DNA of 64,000 nucleotides from Thecamonas trahens ATCC 50062. Lineage: Eukaryota > Apusozoa > Apusomonadida > Apusomonadidae. Shown piece after piece: positions 30,369 through 39,579 of the stretch (position 1 is the first letter of the stretch; each line of letters opens with the position of its first letter). Under the pieces are notes generated by a model. The model did not search any database. It was not told the DNA's origin and saw nothing but the letters and a program-made list of their open reading frames with translations. Location of the stretch: NCBI RefSeq assembly GCF_000142905.1, contig NW_013657671.1, forward strand, positions 353,044-417,043, read 5' to 3'. The position numbers and the translations under genes are program-made.

Positions 30369-31214
30369 TCACCAGTCGTCGTCAAAGAGATTGTCGACAC
30401 CGACTTCGCCCGGCTGTGCGGCTGCGGTGGGCGCCGAGCGAGGGAATACAAAGGTATTAAGGATAACAGCAACAGCGACAACGAGGCAGTAGTCGCCGGC
30501 GGCGAGCCAGAGCCAGGCGTAGGCAGCCTTGGCGATGGGGAAGAGGCCCATGACCAGACTTCGTCCGGTTAGGAAGGTTCGTGCCGAAAGCGCAAAGCAG
30601 AGCGCGTAGATGAGCCAGTACATGGCAAGCGGCGGGAGGAGGAACGGGAGCCGGAACGCATCGAGCGGTAAGGCGTAAGTCAGAAGCATGACCGCCATCA
30701 GGACCCGGACGAGCATGTCCGGCGGCGCGATGGCCGAACCGCCCGCAGCAGCGGGAGCCCCAGATACGGAAGGAGCACCACTTCCCCCCTGTCCACTAGC
30801 CATCCCAGCCAAGGCCTGCATCATAGCAGGAGCAGCACTTGCCACATCGCCATCACCGCCGCTCATCGCCGCCAGAGCCTGCATCATAGCCGGACCAGAG
30901 GCACTCGCCTCACCATCGCCGCCACCACCCATCCCGGCCAGGGCTTGCATCATGGCCTGAAGGGTAGGATCAACAGGCCCAGCCCCTGAAGCCGTTGCTG
31001 GCGGCATCATCTGCGAGAATGCCGGAGGTGTAGGGGCATGACTAGGGGCAGCAACAGGAGCAGCGATGGTGGAAGCGGTGGCAGTGGTGACCGGAGGAGG
31101 AGGAGGAGGAGTCGGGAGGTCGGCGCCTTCGGTCACCACCTTGAGCCGGGCTTCCTTCTGGGCGGCAAGTTTGGCCTTGCGCAGCCGCAGTTTTTCACGG
31201 CGGTCAACAGGCAT
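30369..31214 (-). CDS. GET2/CAML-like tail-anchored protein insertion receptor subunit
   Basis: A 281-aa protein. It starts with a short basic helix (MPVDRREKLRLRKAKLAAQK), like the GET3-binding N-terminus of GET2/CAML. A long Pro/Ala/Gly-rich linker follows. It contains three imperfect repeats of a 25-30 residue unit built on AMMQALAGM (about residues 115-190). The C-terminus has about three TM helices (VLMAVMLLTYALPL, LLPPLAMYWLIYALCFAL, GDYCLVVAVAVILNTFVF) and ends in the acidic NLFDDDW. Basic N-terminus, flexible linker and three C-terminal TMs is the GET2/CAML plan. The sequence is divergent, so the call is tentative. I use the ATG at 31214; frames upstream are low-complexity. Confidence 0.5.
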   Translation of the reverse strand: MPVDRREKLRLRKAKLAAQKEARLKVVTEGADLPTPPPPPPVTTATASTIAAPVAAPSHAPTPPAFSQMMPPATASGAGPVDPTLQAMMQALAGMGGGGDGEASASGPAMMQALAAMSGGDGDVASAAPAMMQALAGMASGQGGSGAPSVSGAPAAAGGSAIAPPDMLVRVLMAVMLLTYALPLDAFRLPFLLPPLAMYWLIYALCFALSARTFLTGRSLVMGLFPIAKAAYAWLWLAAGDYCLVVAVAVILNTFVFPRSAPTAAAQPGEVGVDNLFDDDW

Positions 31215-31462
31215 GACGTGAGACGTTGCGTGTGTGTGTAGGGGAGGGGGGGGGGGGGGGGGAGAGGTGTGTGCTTGTGTGTGTAGGCCAACGGGAAGGA
31301 AAGTGGGTGACCTCGGTCGGGATCGGGATCGAGGTCGAGCAGGTCGAGCCGGCCGAGCGGGGTGCAGCATGCCCCACATCGATCGATGGTGTCGCAGGGT
31401 GACGTCGATGATGCGGCAGGTGGTTCAATGGGAGCCATGCCGGCTCGGGGAGTTATGGTCGA

Positions 31463-32680
31463 CTACTTGCTCGCATCGCTCTCAGCCTCCAGTGCTGCGA
31501 GCTTGTCATCGAGGGCAGCAGCATCGAGTTCGGCAGAGAACTCGTCGAGCAGCTCGCCAGCCATCATGGCATCGATATCGTGCTTAGTGAGGCCGATGCG
31601 ATGGTCGGTGACGCGTGACTGCGGAAAGTTGTAGGTCCGGATGCGCTCCGAGCGGGCGGCCGAGCCGATGAGGGCGTTGCGGAGCGTGGCCTGCTCGGCT
31701 TGGCGCTGCTCGATCTCGAGCTCGTACAGCCGTGCGCCGAGAATGCGTAGCGCCTTGCGCTTGTTCTTGTGCTGCGACCGTTCGTCCTGCATGGTGACGA
31801 CGAGGCCGGTGGGGAGGTGGGTGATGCGGACGGCCGAGTCGGTGGTGTTGACGTGCTGCCCGCCGGCGCCCGAAGCGCGGTAGGTGTCGATGCGCAGATC
31901 AGACTCGGGAATGTCGGCGTTGGCCGAGCCGAGCGCCGAGTCGGGCAGCGGCATGACGGCGACCGAGACGGTCGAGGTATGGACCCGCCCAGTTGTTTCG
32001 GTCTCGGGAATCCGCTGGACCCGATGGACGCCCGACTCGTACTTGAGCGCAGCATACGCCCGCTTGGATGGCGCTTTGACTTCGGCCACCACCTTCTGGC
32101 TCCCGCCGACGGCCGAGACCGACTCGGCGAGCAGATCGACCCGCCAGCCGCGTCGGGCAGCGTACTTGGAGTACATGGCAAACATCTCGGCAGCAAAGAG
32201 CGAGGCCTCACCACCACCGGCGCCCGCACGGATCTCCAGCACGACATCAGCGTCGTCCTCGGGATCGCGCGGAACGAGCGCAGCACGAAGCGCACGCTCG
32301 GCCGTCGCCAGGCCATCAGCGAGCTCAGCAAACTCGGCTGCGGCCTCGTCATCCTCGCCGGCGGCCTCGTCCTCGGCCATCAGCTCGTTGAGCGCTTCGA
32401 TGTCAGCAGTAAGGCTGGCGACCTCTTGGCTTAGCGCCACCACATGAGCTAGCTCGGCCGCACGGCGTCCGGCCGCAGCATCGGGCGCTTCACCGCGGGC
32501 GGCGGCCTCGGCGCCTGCCGCCGCCAGCGCCTCGGCCTCGCCAGCCAGAGCCTCGGCGCGGGTGCGGAGACCCGGCGTGAGGACCGAGGCATACTCAAAG
32601 GCCGCAGCAGCCAAAGGCTGTGTCTGCAGCAGGCGCAGGCCCGTCCTGGCTTCTCTCCACAAACAGATGCTGCGGAGCAT
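31463..32680 (-). CDS. Mitochondrial peptide chain release factor 1 (MTRF1L/RF1 type)
   Basis: A 405-aa class I release factor that reads UAA/UAG and hydrolyses peptidyl-tRNA in the organelle. It has an RF1-type N-terminal helical domain (ALNELMAEDEAAGEDDEAAA), AGAGGGEASLFA, VHRVQRIPETETTGRVHTS carrying the PxT stop-codon recognition motif as PET, and the catalytic GGQ in RASGAGGQHVNTTDSAVRIT. SQHKNKRKALRILGARLYE then matches RF1s. The N-terminus (MLRSICLWREARTGLRLLQ) looks like a mitochondrial presequence. Single exon. By family, post-translational Gln methylation of GGQ is expected. Confidence 0.92.
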   Translation of the reverse strand: MLRSICLWREARTGLRLLQTQPLAAAAFEYASVLTPGLRTRAEALAGEAEALAAAGAEAAARGEAPDAAAGRRAAELAHVVALSQEVASLTADIEALNELMAEDEAAGEDDEAAAEFAELADGLATAERALRAALVPRDPEDDADVVLEIRAGAGGGEASLFAAEMFAMYSKYAARRGWRVDLLAESVSAVGGSQKVVAEVKAPSKRAYAALKYESGVHRVQRIPETETTGRVHTSTVSVAVMPLPDSALGSANADIPESDLRIDTYRASGAGGQHVNTTDSAVRITHLPTGLVVTMQDERSQHKNKRKALRILGARLYELEIEQRQAEQATLRNALIGSAARSERIRTYNFPQSRVTDHRIGLTKHDIDAMMAGELLDEFSAELDAAALDDKLAALEAESDASK

Positions 32681-33759
32681 GACGGAGAGGTGGCGTGGCT
32701 TGAGGCTGGTGGGGGGATGAATGAAGTGCGACGACGGTTCGACCGCTGGCTTTCTGCGGGCAGCGACAAGAGCCGAGGCACATCACGCTCCGATGAACAG
32801 CCGGGGGGGTGGTGGGGGGTGGTGGTAGGGATGCTTGCTCCCCTCGCGTCTCGCCCCTACCCCCACCCCGCTGACACCGCGATCAGAGGGAGACGTCCGA
32901 TCAGCGTGCATCATGACCCTCACAGCAACGATCCACATCACCATACCCTTCGTAGCTGTACCTAACATCGATACCGATACCGATCGGTGACTGATGCGCC
33001 GCTGACGGAATGGGGGCTTTCGGTGTACAGTTGAGTTCATTCCGAGAAGCCCCCCTCCCAGCACCGATCGNNNNNNNNNNNNNNNNNNNNNNNNNNNNNN
33101 NNNNNNNNNNNNNNNNNNNNNNNNNNNNNNNNNNNNNNNNNNNNNNNNNNNNNNNNNNNNNNNNNNNNNNNNNNNNNNNNNNNNNNNNNNNNNNNNNNNN
33201 NNNNNNNNNNNNNNNNNNNNNNNNNNNNNNNNNNNNNNNNNNNNNNNNNNNNNNNNNNNNNNNNNNNNNNNNNNNNNNNNNNNNNNNNNNNNNNNNNNNN
33301 NNNNNNNNNNNNNNNNNNNNNNNNNNNNNNNNNNNNNNNNNNNNNNNNNNNNNNNNNNNNNNNNNNNNNNNNNNNNNNNNNNNNNNNNNNNNNNNNNNNN
33401 NNNNNNNNNNNNNNNNNNNNNNNNNNNNNNNNNNNNNNNNNNNNNNNNNNNNNNNNNNNNNNNNNNNNNNNNNNNNNNNNNNNNNNNNNNNNNNNNNNNN
33501 NNNNNNNNNNNNNNNNNNNNNNNNNNNNNNNNNNNNNNNNNNNNNNNNNNNNNNNNNNNNNNNNNNNNNNNNNNNNAATGGGGGCTTTCGGTGTACAGTT
33601 GACGTTCACTTCCGAGAATCCGCCCCCCCCCCCCCCCCGCCCCTTCCCCCACCCGTGCCCTTCCGTGTGAGGACAATGGCATTTGGCCAATGGCTGACCA
33701 TGGCACACCATCGTTTCCTTCCCAGAGAGACCACCACCTCACCCAGGGCGCACCGAGCC
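32681..33759. other. Intergenic/unknown region with assembly gap bordered by a direct repeat
   Basis: Ns at 33071-33576 (506 bp). A 26-bp sequence at 33009-33034 recurs identically at 33577-33602, exactly where sequence resumes. The similarity extends imperfectly for another 15 bp. The gap is therefore probably a collapsed or unresolved tandem repeat. The 5' exon(s) of the downstream HECT gene may also be hidden here. Nothing else codes convincingly. Confidence 0.8.
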
Positions 33760-34097
33760 ATGCGTCGGCGAGGAAGGCGAGGCTCTACTCAGAGGAGTTC
33801 TTCACAGGAGACTAATGATCTGGGCCCACTTCCAGACGGTATGTAGTGTATAGGATGAGCCAGTACGAGGGTGGAAGGGCGTGGTTGCTGGTGTGTGTGT
33901 GTGGGGGGGGTTTGGGGGTTTGGGGGTTTGGCCCATGTTCGGTCGTCCGTACACTGGTTGCGTTCGTTCCAGCCACACGTGCGAGTGGTTTGTCAGCCGA
34001 AAGCAGTGGCTGTGGGTGGGAAGAGGGGGGTGGGTGGGTGGGAGGGGGGGGGGGGGGGGGGAAGTTGTGGAGGTGGTCATTACTCATGTGTGTATGT

Positions 34098-34149
<52 letters not shown>

Positions 34150-36324
34150 GGCTGGGAGGAGCGGGTCGACTCGCGCGGACGCAAGTACTATGTCGACCAT
34201 ACGACGCGGAGCACGTCGTGGAACGACCCGCGGCTGACCAGTGCTGGCGGTGGAGGGTCTAGCAGCGCAGCTGGGGGAGGAGGGAGGAGCGCCAGTGCAA
34301 GCTCTGGTGGGAGGGCTCAGGCAGAGTCGGAGGAGGCTGCGCGACAGCAGTATCAGTCGCGTGTGGCGCTGGTGGCGTCGCCGACGGCGTCGACTTCGAC
34401 GACAGCGACGGCGGCGGACGGGACGGCTGCCGGAGAAGAGCCGCTGCCAGACGGATGGGAGATGCGGCGGGCGGCCAACGGGCGAGTGTACTTTGTGAAT
34501 CACAACGACCGCACAACATCCTGGGAGGATCCGCGGACGAGTAGCCGCGGCGACGGTGGCGGCGGCGGCGGTGGCGGCAGCGGCGGTGGCGGTGCGGCGG
34601 CGGGTGCAGCGACAGCGGCGGCGTCGGCGTCTGATTCCGATGACGACGAAGACGACGACGATGCTGGTGATTTGCCCGACGGATGGGAGGAGCGAGTCGA
34701 CGGGCGCGGGCGGGTGTACTACGTCAATCACAACCAGCGGACGACGCAGTGGGAGCGGCCGACGAACGGCAGTCGTTCGCGGCGATCGCGGCGGTCACGG
34801 CGACGGGAGCGACGCGAGCGGCGGTCGCGGCGAAGCGGGAGCCGGGCGAGCACGACTGAAGGGCCCAGCGCGTCGGCAGTCGCCGGCTCGACCACACCTG
34901 GGCTGCCGTCGGGATGGGAGCGGCGGACGGATGCGCGTGGGCGGACGTACTACGTTGACCACAACACGCGGACGACGCATTGGGAGGCACCGGCGCCGGT
35001 CACGGTGCCGGGAGCGAGTAGCGGCGGAGGCGAGCTTGGCCCGCTGCCGGCCGGGTGGGAGCAGCGGCTGACTGCGGACGGGCGGACGTTTTTTGTGGAC
35101 CACAACACGCGGACGACGACATGGGAGGACCCGCGGCTTGTGGGCGGGGTGGCGACGGGCGGAACGATCATTGTGCCCGAGTACCAGCGTAACTTTACCG
35201 CCAAGGTGCAGTACTTTCATGCGCACCACCCGCTGGCGCAAGGCGAGTGCATTGTCAAGGTTGCCCGCGAGACGATGTTCCAAGACACAGTGCCTGCCAT
35301 CATGAGCAAGGATCCATCGGAGCTCCAGAAGCGGTACCGTGTTGTGCTCCGCGGCGAAGAGGGCTTGGACTACGGCGGCGTCTCCCGCGAGTACTTTTTC
35401 CAGATCTCGCGCGAGATGTTCAACCCGTACTACGGGCTCTTTGAGTACTCTGCCACGGACAACTACACGCTGCAGATCAACCGGTTCTCCAACATCAACG
35501 AGGACCACTTGCTGTACTTCCGAGCCATCGGGCGGATCATGGCGGTGGCAGTCCTGAACCACAAGTTTGTGGACGCCTTCTTTGTCCGCCACTTTTACAA
35601 GGCCATGCTCGGCAAGCCGGCCGACGTCGAAGACCTCGAGCTTGTTGACGCCGAGTACGCGCGGTCGCTCAAGTGGATGCTCGAGAATGACATCACGGAC
35701 ATCATGTACGAGACTTTCACCGACTCACTGGAGGAGTTTGGCGCGACGCGCGAGGTGGAGCTCAAGCCCGGCGGCGCTGACATAGACGTGACCAACGAGA
35801 ACAAGGCCGAGTACGTGAGGCTGGTTGTCAACTTCCGGCTCGTCGACTCGGTTAAGGACCAGATGAACGCGTTCCTCACCGGGTTCGGCGAGGTCATCCC
35901 CATCGACGCGCTGGGCATCTTTGACGAGAAGGAGCTCGAGCTGTTCATTGGCGGCATTAACGACATCGATGTCGACGACTGGGAGCGCAACACCATCTAC
36001 CGCTCGCCCTTCCATCGCCGCCACAAGGTCATCAAATGGTTCTGGAAAGCTGTCCGCTCGTTCTCTGCCGAGCAGCGCTCGCGGCTCCTCCAGTTTGTCA
36101 CCGGCACGTCCAAGCTCCCGCTCGGCGGGTTTGCCGAGCTCTACGGCTCCAACGGCAAGCAGCAGTTTACCATTGACAAGAAGAATGGCTCGCCCAACTC
36201 GCTCCCGGCCGCCCACACTTGCTTCCTCCGCATCGATCTGCCGGTCTACCGCTCGTACGACCAACTCCGCGAGAAGCTGCTTTACGCTGTTGAGGAGGGT
36301 CAAGGCGCATTCATGATGGAGTAG
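33760..36324 (+). CDS. NEDD4-family HECT E3 ubiquitin ligase with five WW domains
   Basis: Exons ..33838 and 34151..36324. The intron 33839..34150 (donor GTATGT, acceptor GTTAG) contains G-runs and a long (GT)n. The splice rebuilds [20 protein letters not shown], the first WW domain. Four more WW domains follow ([76 protein letters not shown]), which bind PPxY substrates. A complete HECT domain (about 35180-36321) carries [29 protein letters not shown] and the catalytic Cys in [12 protein letters not shown] (codon 36220-36222). Family members carry an N-terminal C2 domain; none is seen, so upstream exons probably sit in or before the gap. The ATG at 33760 is a provisional start (750 aa). Confidence 0.85.
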
Positions 36325-36503
36325 TGAGCGTTGCCCACCAACGGAAGATATCTTGAACCGAAGATAGCATCTGCAGAGTGGCGGGAGTGGCGGAGTGGCG
36401 GAGTGGTGGGTGCGGTGCGGGTGCGGGTGCGGGTGCGGATGCGGGTGAGGAGCTGCAGCCGTTGGCACCTGACGCTGGCGTCAAGGTGGGGAGCAGCGGT
36501 GCG

Positions 36504-37310
36504 ATGCAGGCAAGTGGAAGCAGGGGGTCGGGCCATAGCTCGGAGGACAGACCCCGAGTGGAGCATGGAGTGCCTAGTCCGTTGCTGCTAACGCGGACTC
36601 GGGGAGGCGGCGAAGCAGGCACGGCCGATCTCGACGGTGTCCGCCACCTGGCCGGCTCGAGGTCAATCGCGCGCGACACGACGATCTCACGGTATTATGG
36701 GACGCACACACTGACGCCAGACGGGCCTCCTCCAGTCAACTCTGGAGAGTGGGCACCAACGGTGGCGACGGTGGCGGATGTGACGGCCGGCCACGGAGCG
36801 GGCGGCCCGTCGAGGGCGCGGGCGGTCATGCTCGCAACGTACGGGACGACAACAACAGAGGATCCGCGGGTGACCACTGCGCTGCCGTTTGATCGCTACG
36901 CTCGCGACTCGATTGCATCGCGGGCGTACGCCGGCTCGCCGGCGGTGCGCGCTGCCGACCGGGCGCGGCGGCAGAGAGTGGCGGACGCGGCAGGTCAGCT
37001 GCCGACGTCGGCGTCGACGAGGCGGCCGACCGGAGTGAGCCTCGGCCCCGAGGCTGCAGCAGAGAGCGTGAGGAGCGAGTCGCGGGGCGGCATCGCGCGC
37101 TCGGTGATGCGCAGCCAGTATTATGGGACAGATCCGCTGTCGCAGCTCGGAGGGAGTGGTGGCGCGCGGTGGGCGCGCGACTCGATCGCCGCCCAGCCAG
37201 TGCCGGTGTTGGGAAGCGGCGCGTCAGAGGTCGGCGCGGCGCGGCGGCGGACGCTGGAGCAGTACTACGGCACACACACGACTGAGATGCGCGAGCATGA
37301 GCAGCTTTAA
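36504..37310 (+). CDS. Uncharacterised protein with repeated YYGT motif
   Basis: A 268-aa Arg/Ala/Ser-rich, probably disordered protein. Four spaced copies of a Y-Y-G-T motif are visible: ISRYYGTHTLTPDG, LATYGTTTTEDP, RSQYYGTDPL and LEQYYGTHTTEMRE (C-terminal). Two copies of an R-[YW]-ARDSIA motif lie between them (DRYARDSIASRA, ARWARDSIAAQP). No family recognised. Short regularly spaced Tyr motifs of this kind are seen in some microtubule-associated proteins, but that is speculation. The ATG at 36504 is the first in frame after G-rich repeats (36380-36450). The 3' end borders the piggyBac-like remnant. Confidence 0.6.
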   Translation: MQASGSRGSGHSSEDRPRVEHGVPSPLLLTRTRGGGEAGTADLDGVRHLAGSRSIARDTTISRYYGTHTLTPDGPPPVNSGEWAPTVATVADVTAGHGAGGPSRARAVMLATYGTTTTEDPRVTTALPFDRYARDSIASRAYAGSPAVRAADRARRQRVADAAGQLPTSASTRRPTGVSLGPEAAAESVRSESRGGIARSVMRSQYYGTDPLSQLGGSGGARWARDSIAAQPVPVLGSGASEVGAARRRTLEQYYGTHTTEMREHEQL

Positions 37311-37323
37311 GGCGTATACTTAT

Positions 37324-38174
37324 CCCTTAGCGGTACGGTCGTTCGGACGCGTTGTCGCGCGTCTCAAAGTGAATAACTCGATAATGATTGACTTCCCGGT
37401 GAGAGGCGCGCCTGCACGTGAAGGCGGTCGACACGTAGACGCCCACCTGAAGGATGCCCAAGTTGACGTCGCTGTGACGGACGCCCGGAAGCACGCGCGA
37501 GGCGCGCGAGGTGCCGTACGGCACCGATCCGGAAGAGCGGCGGGCGCGGACGGTGCGGAGCTTGTCGTTGACGACCCGAGGACCGGGAAGGAGAGCATGA
37601 CAGAGGTGAACACCGCGGCCGGACGGGAGAGCACGAAGACGTTGTGGATCTTCTTGCGACGGACGAGCTTGCCGGTCGGCGTGGCCGCGCAAGTGGTGGC
37701 ACGCCATTCTTGTACTGGATTCTGGACGCCGCGCTCATCAGCGCGTACGCGCTCTACGCTGATGCGAGCCCATACCCCGCCATGACTCGCCTGGCTTTTC
37801 TCTACGACATCATCGTCGCCCTCTTGCCGCCAGCGCCGACGCCATCAGCGCCGCGCCATCGCTCAAGCGGAAGCGTCCCCCTGAAGCGGCTGCTCGTCAT
37901 CACCACTTTCCCAACAAGTTGCTCTGCGACGCGACTGCCTCGCCTGCAGGAAGCTTCATGGAAAGCGATCGATCGTGGCCGCGGACCTTTTGCGCCGCGT
38001 GCGGCGTCCATGTCTGCGTCGCCAACTGTTTTCTGTTGTGGTTCACGTGTGGCCAAAGCAGCCATTAACACAACTACTCTTTTACCGCTATTGATGGACG
38101 TTGCGCCGTATGCGGAGCGTCGCGGAGCGCGGCTTGCGCGATGGACAGATTTGTCCATTCCATACCGTAAAGGA
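37324..38174 (+). mobile_element. Degenerate piggyBac-like element
   Basis: Ends resemble each other as inverted repeats: CCCTTAGCGGTACGG at 37324-37338 and, on the other strand, TCCTTTACGGTATGG at 38174-38160 (11 of the last 14 bases match). The outer tetranucleotides are TTAT (37320-37323) and TTAA (38175-38178), matching the TTAA target site of piggyBac. The interior carries the C-terminal part of a piggyBac-type transposase in several frames. Removing the element would leave the YYGT-repeat and adenylate kinase genes converging with about 10 bp between stops, as elsewhere in this genome. Confidence 0.6.
37640..38068 (+). pseudogene. piggyBac-type transposase C-terminal remnant (frameshifted)
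   Basis: Fragments in at least two frames match the DDE_Tnp_1_7 family: VVDLLATDELAGRR (like GVDLxDQ), PRKWWHAI, LYWILDAALISAYALY (like RVFFHLLDxALVNSYILY) and a C-terminal Cys-rich zinc motif FCAACGVHVCVANCF, ending in TAA at 38066-38068. The N-terminal catalytic part is absent or unrecognisable. Inactive. Confidence 0.6.
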
Positions 38175-38981
38175 TTAAACGAGGCCGGTGGCAATGAGGC
38201 GGTCGCGCATGGCCGGGTAAATGACCTTAGACTCGGTGCCCGAGACGGAAATGACCTTGTCGAGAGAGGCGTAGTAGTCGAGGACCGGCTGCTTCTGGTC
38301 GTTGAAGATCTCGAGGCGGTGGAGGATAACCTCCTCCTTGTCGTCGTCGCGCTGGACAAGCGGCTCGCCGGTCTCATCGTCCTTGCCCTCCTCCTTGGGC
38401 GGGTTGAACGAGACGTGGTAAATGCGGCCCGAGCCCGGATGGACCCGCCGGCCCGAGAGGCGGCGGACAATCTCCTCGGCAGGCACATCGACCTCGAGAA
38501 CAACGTCGACCGGGCGGATGGCGTCAAGCATCTTGGCCTGCACCAGCGTCCGCGGGAAGCCGTCGAGAATGATTCGCGGCGCGGCAGCAACATCGATCTT
38601 GGGCTTGACTGTGCAGCAGTATGGCAGGGGGTGAGTGGAGGGGGAGGGGGAGGCGGTGGGGAGGGAGAGGGGGAGATCGTTGCGAGGCGGCGTACGGAGG
38701 TCGAGAATGATGTCGTCACCGACGAGATTGCCGGCATCGATGGTGGCTTTGATGGCCTTGCCCTTGTCGGTGGCAAGGAAATCAGCATCAGAGAGGGCAT
38801 CCCGAATGAGATCGCCCGTGGAGAGATGACCAAGAGCAAAGTCACGGACAAGCCACTCGGCAATGGTGCCCTTGCCCGAGCCGGGTGCTCCAAACATAGC
38901 CACCGCCACCGGAGCTGCACTGCCCGTCGACAGCCTTCGTCCAGCCACAGAGGCAAGCGTCCGCACAGCAGTAGCAAACAT
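38175..38981 (-). CDS. Adenylate kinase with long LID, probably mitochondrial (AK2-like)
   Basis: Exons 38981..38696 and 38608..38175, 239 aa, the same as human AK2. The intron 38695..38609 (87 bp, donor GTACGC, acceptor GCACAG) is C-rich. It interconverts ATP + AMP and 2 ADP. P-loop GAPGSGKGT, AMP-site LSTGDLIRDA and ILDGFPRT, and LID entry LSGRRVHPGSGRIYHVSFNP are followed by the long-form LID (GEPLVQRDDD). The N-terminus MFATAVRTLASVAGRRLSTG is Arg/Ser-rich and lacks acidic residues, consistent with mitochondrial import. The stop codon coincides with the TTAA bordering the piggyBac-like remnant. Confidence 0.92.
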   Translation of the reverse strand: MFATAVRTLASVAGRRLSTGSAAPVAVAMFGAPGSGKGTIAEWLVRDFALGHLSTGDLIRDALSDADFLATDKGKAIKATIDAGNLVGDDIILDLRTPPRNDLPLSLPTASPSPSTHPLPYCCTVKPKIDVAAAPRIILDGFPRTLVQAKMLDAIRPVDVVLEVDVPAEEIVRRLSGRRVHPGSGRIYHVSFNPPKEEGKDDETGEPLVQRDDDKEEVILHRLEIFNDQKQPVLDYYASLDKVISVSGTESKVIYPAMRDRLIATGLV

Positions 38982-39104
38982 ATGTGTAAGTGGTGAGTGT
39001 GTAGATGGGAGGTCGCAACGAGGAGTGGGTGGGCCAGAGGTGGTCATGGTACCGTGCTGCCGCCCACCACCATTCCCTGCCGCCGGCCGAGTCGTTTGCC
39101 AGAC

Positions 39105-39410
39105 CAAACGAGCGAACGATGATGAAACGAACGGACGAACGATGAAGCGAACGAACGGACGAACGATGATGAAACGAACGGACGAACGATGAAGCGAACG
39201 AACGGACGAACGATGAAACGAACGAACGAACGAACGATGAAACGAACGAACGGACGAACGATGAAACGAACGAACGAACGATGAAGCGAACGAACGGACG
39301 AACGATGAAACGAACGAACGAACGATGAAGCGAACGAACGGACGAACGATGAAACGAACGAACGAACGAACGGACGAATGAACGAACGAAACGAATGAAC
39401 GATTGAACGC
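39105..39410. repeat. CGAA-based minisatellite
   Basis: About 300 bp of (CGAA)n blocks punctuated by CGGA and ATGAAA/ATGAAG units, giving an irregular higher-order period of about 20-50 bp. It lies in the 598-bp divergent intergenic region between adenylate kinase and BBS1 (38982-39579). No CRISPR-like conserved-repeat/unique-spacer pattern. Confidence 0.9.
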
Positions 39411-39579
39411 CTCCTGAGGGACCAGCCGGCAGCAGACAATGACCTCCCCGCGCCCCCCCTCCCCTCCCCTTCCCCCTCTCTCCCTCGTCACTCACCTCTC
39501 ACATCAACACCCCCCCTCCCTTCAAGCAAGAGTCAACATCTTCACCGTCCACACGGCTGGGTAGGGCAAAGAGACAGAG

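Noticed and set aside
36378-36503. Upstream extension of the YYGT-repeat protein
   Set aside because: It would need a GTG start and consists of GCGGGT repeats translated as Gly/Ala; the first ATG is at 36504.
37307-37310. TTAA at the stop of the YYGT gene as the left border of the piggyBac-like element
   Set aside because: The sequence after it does not resemble the right end, whereas that after TTAT at 37320-37323 does.
39105-39410. CRISPR-like array
   Set aside because: No constant repeat with unique spacers; it is a simple CGAA minisatellite in a eukaryotic genome.
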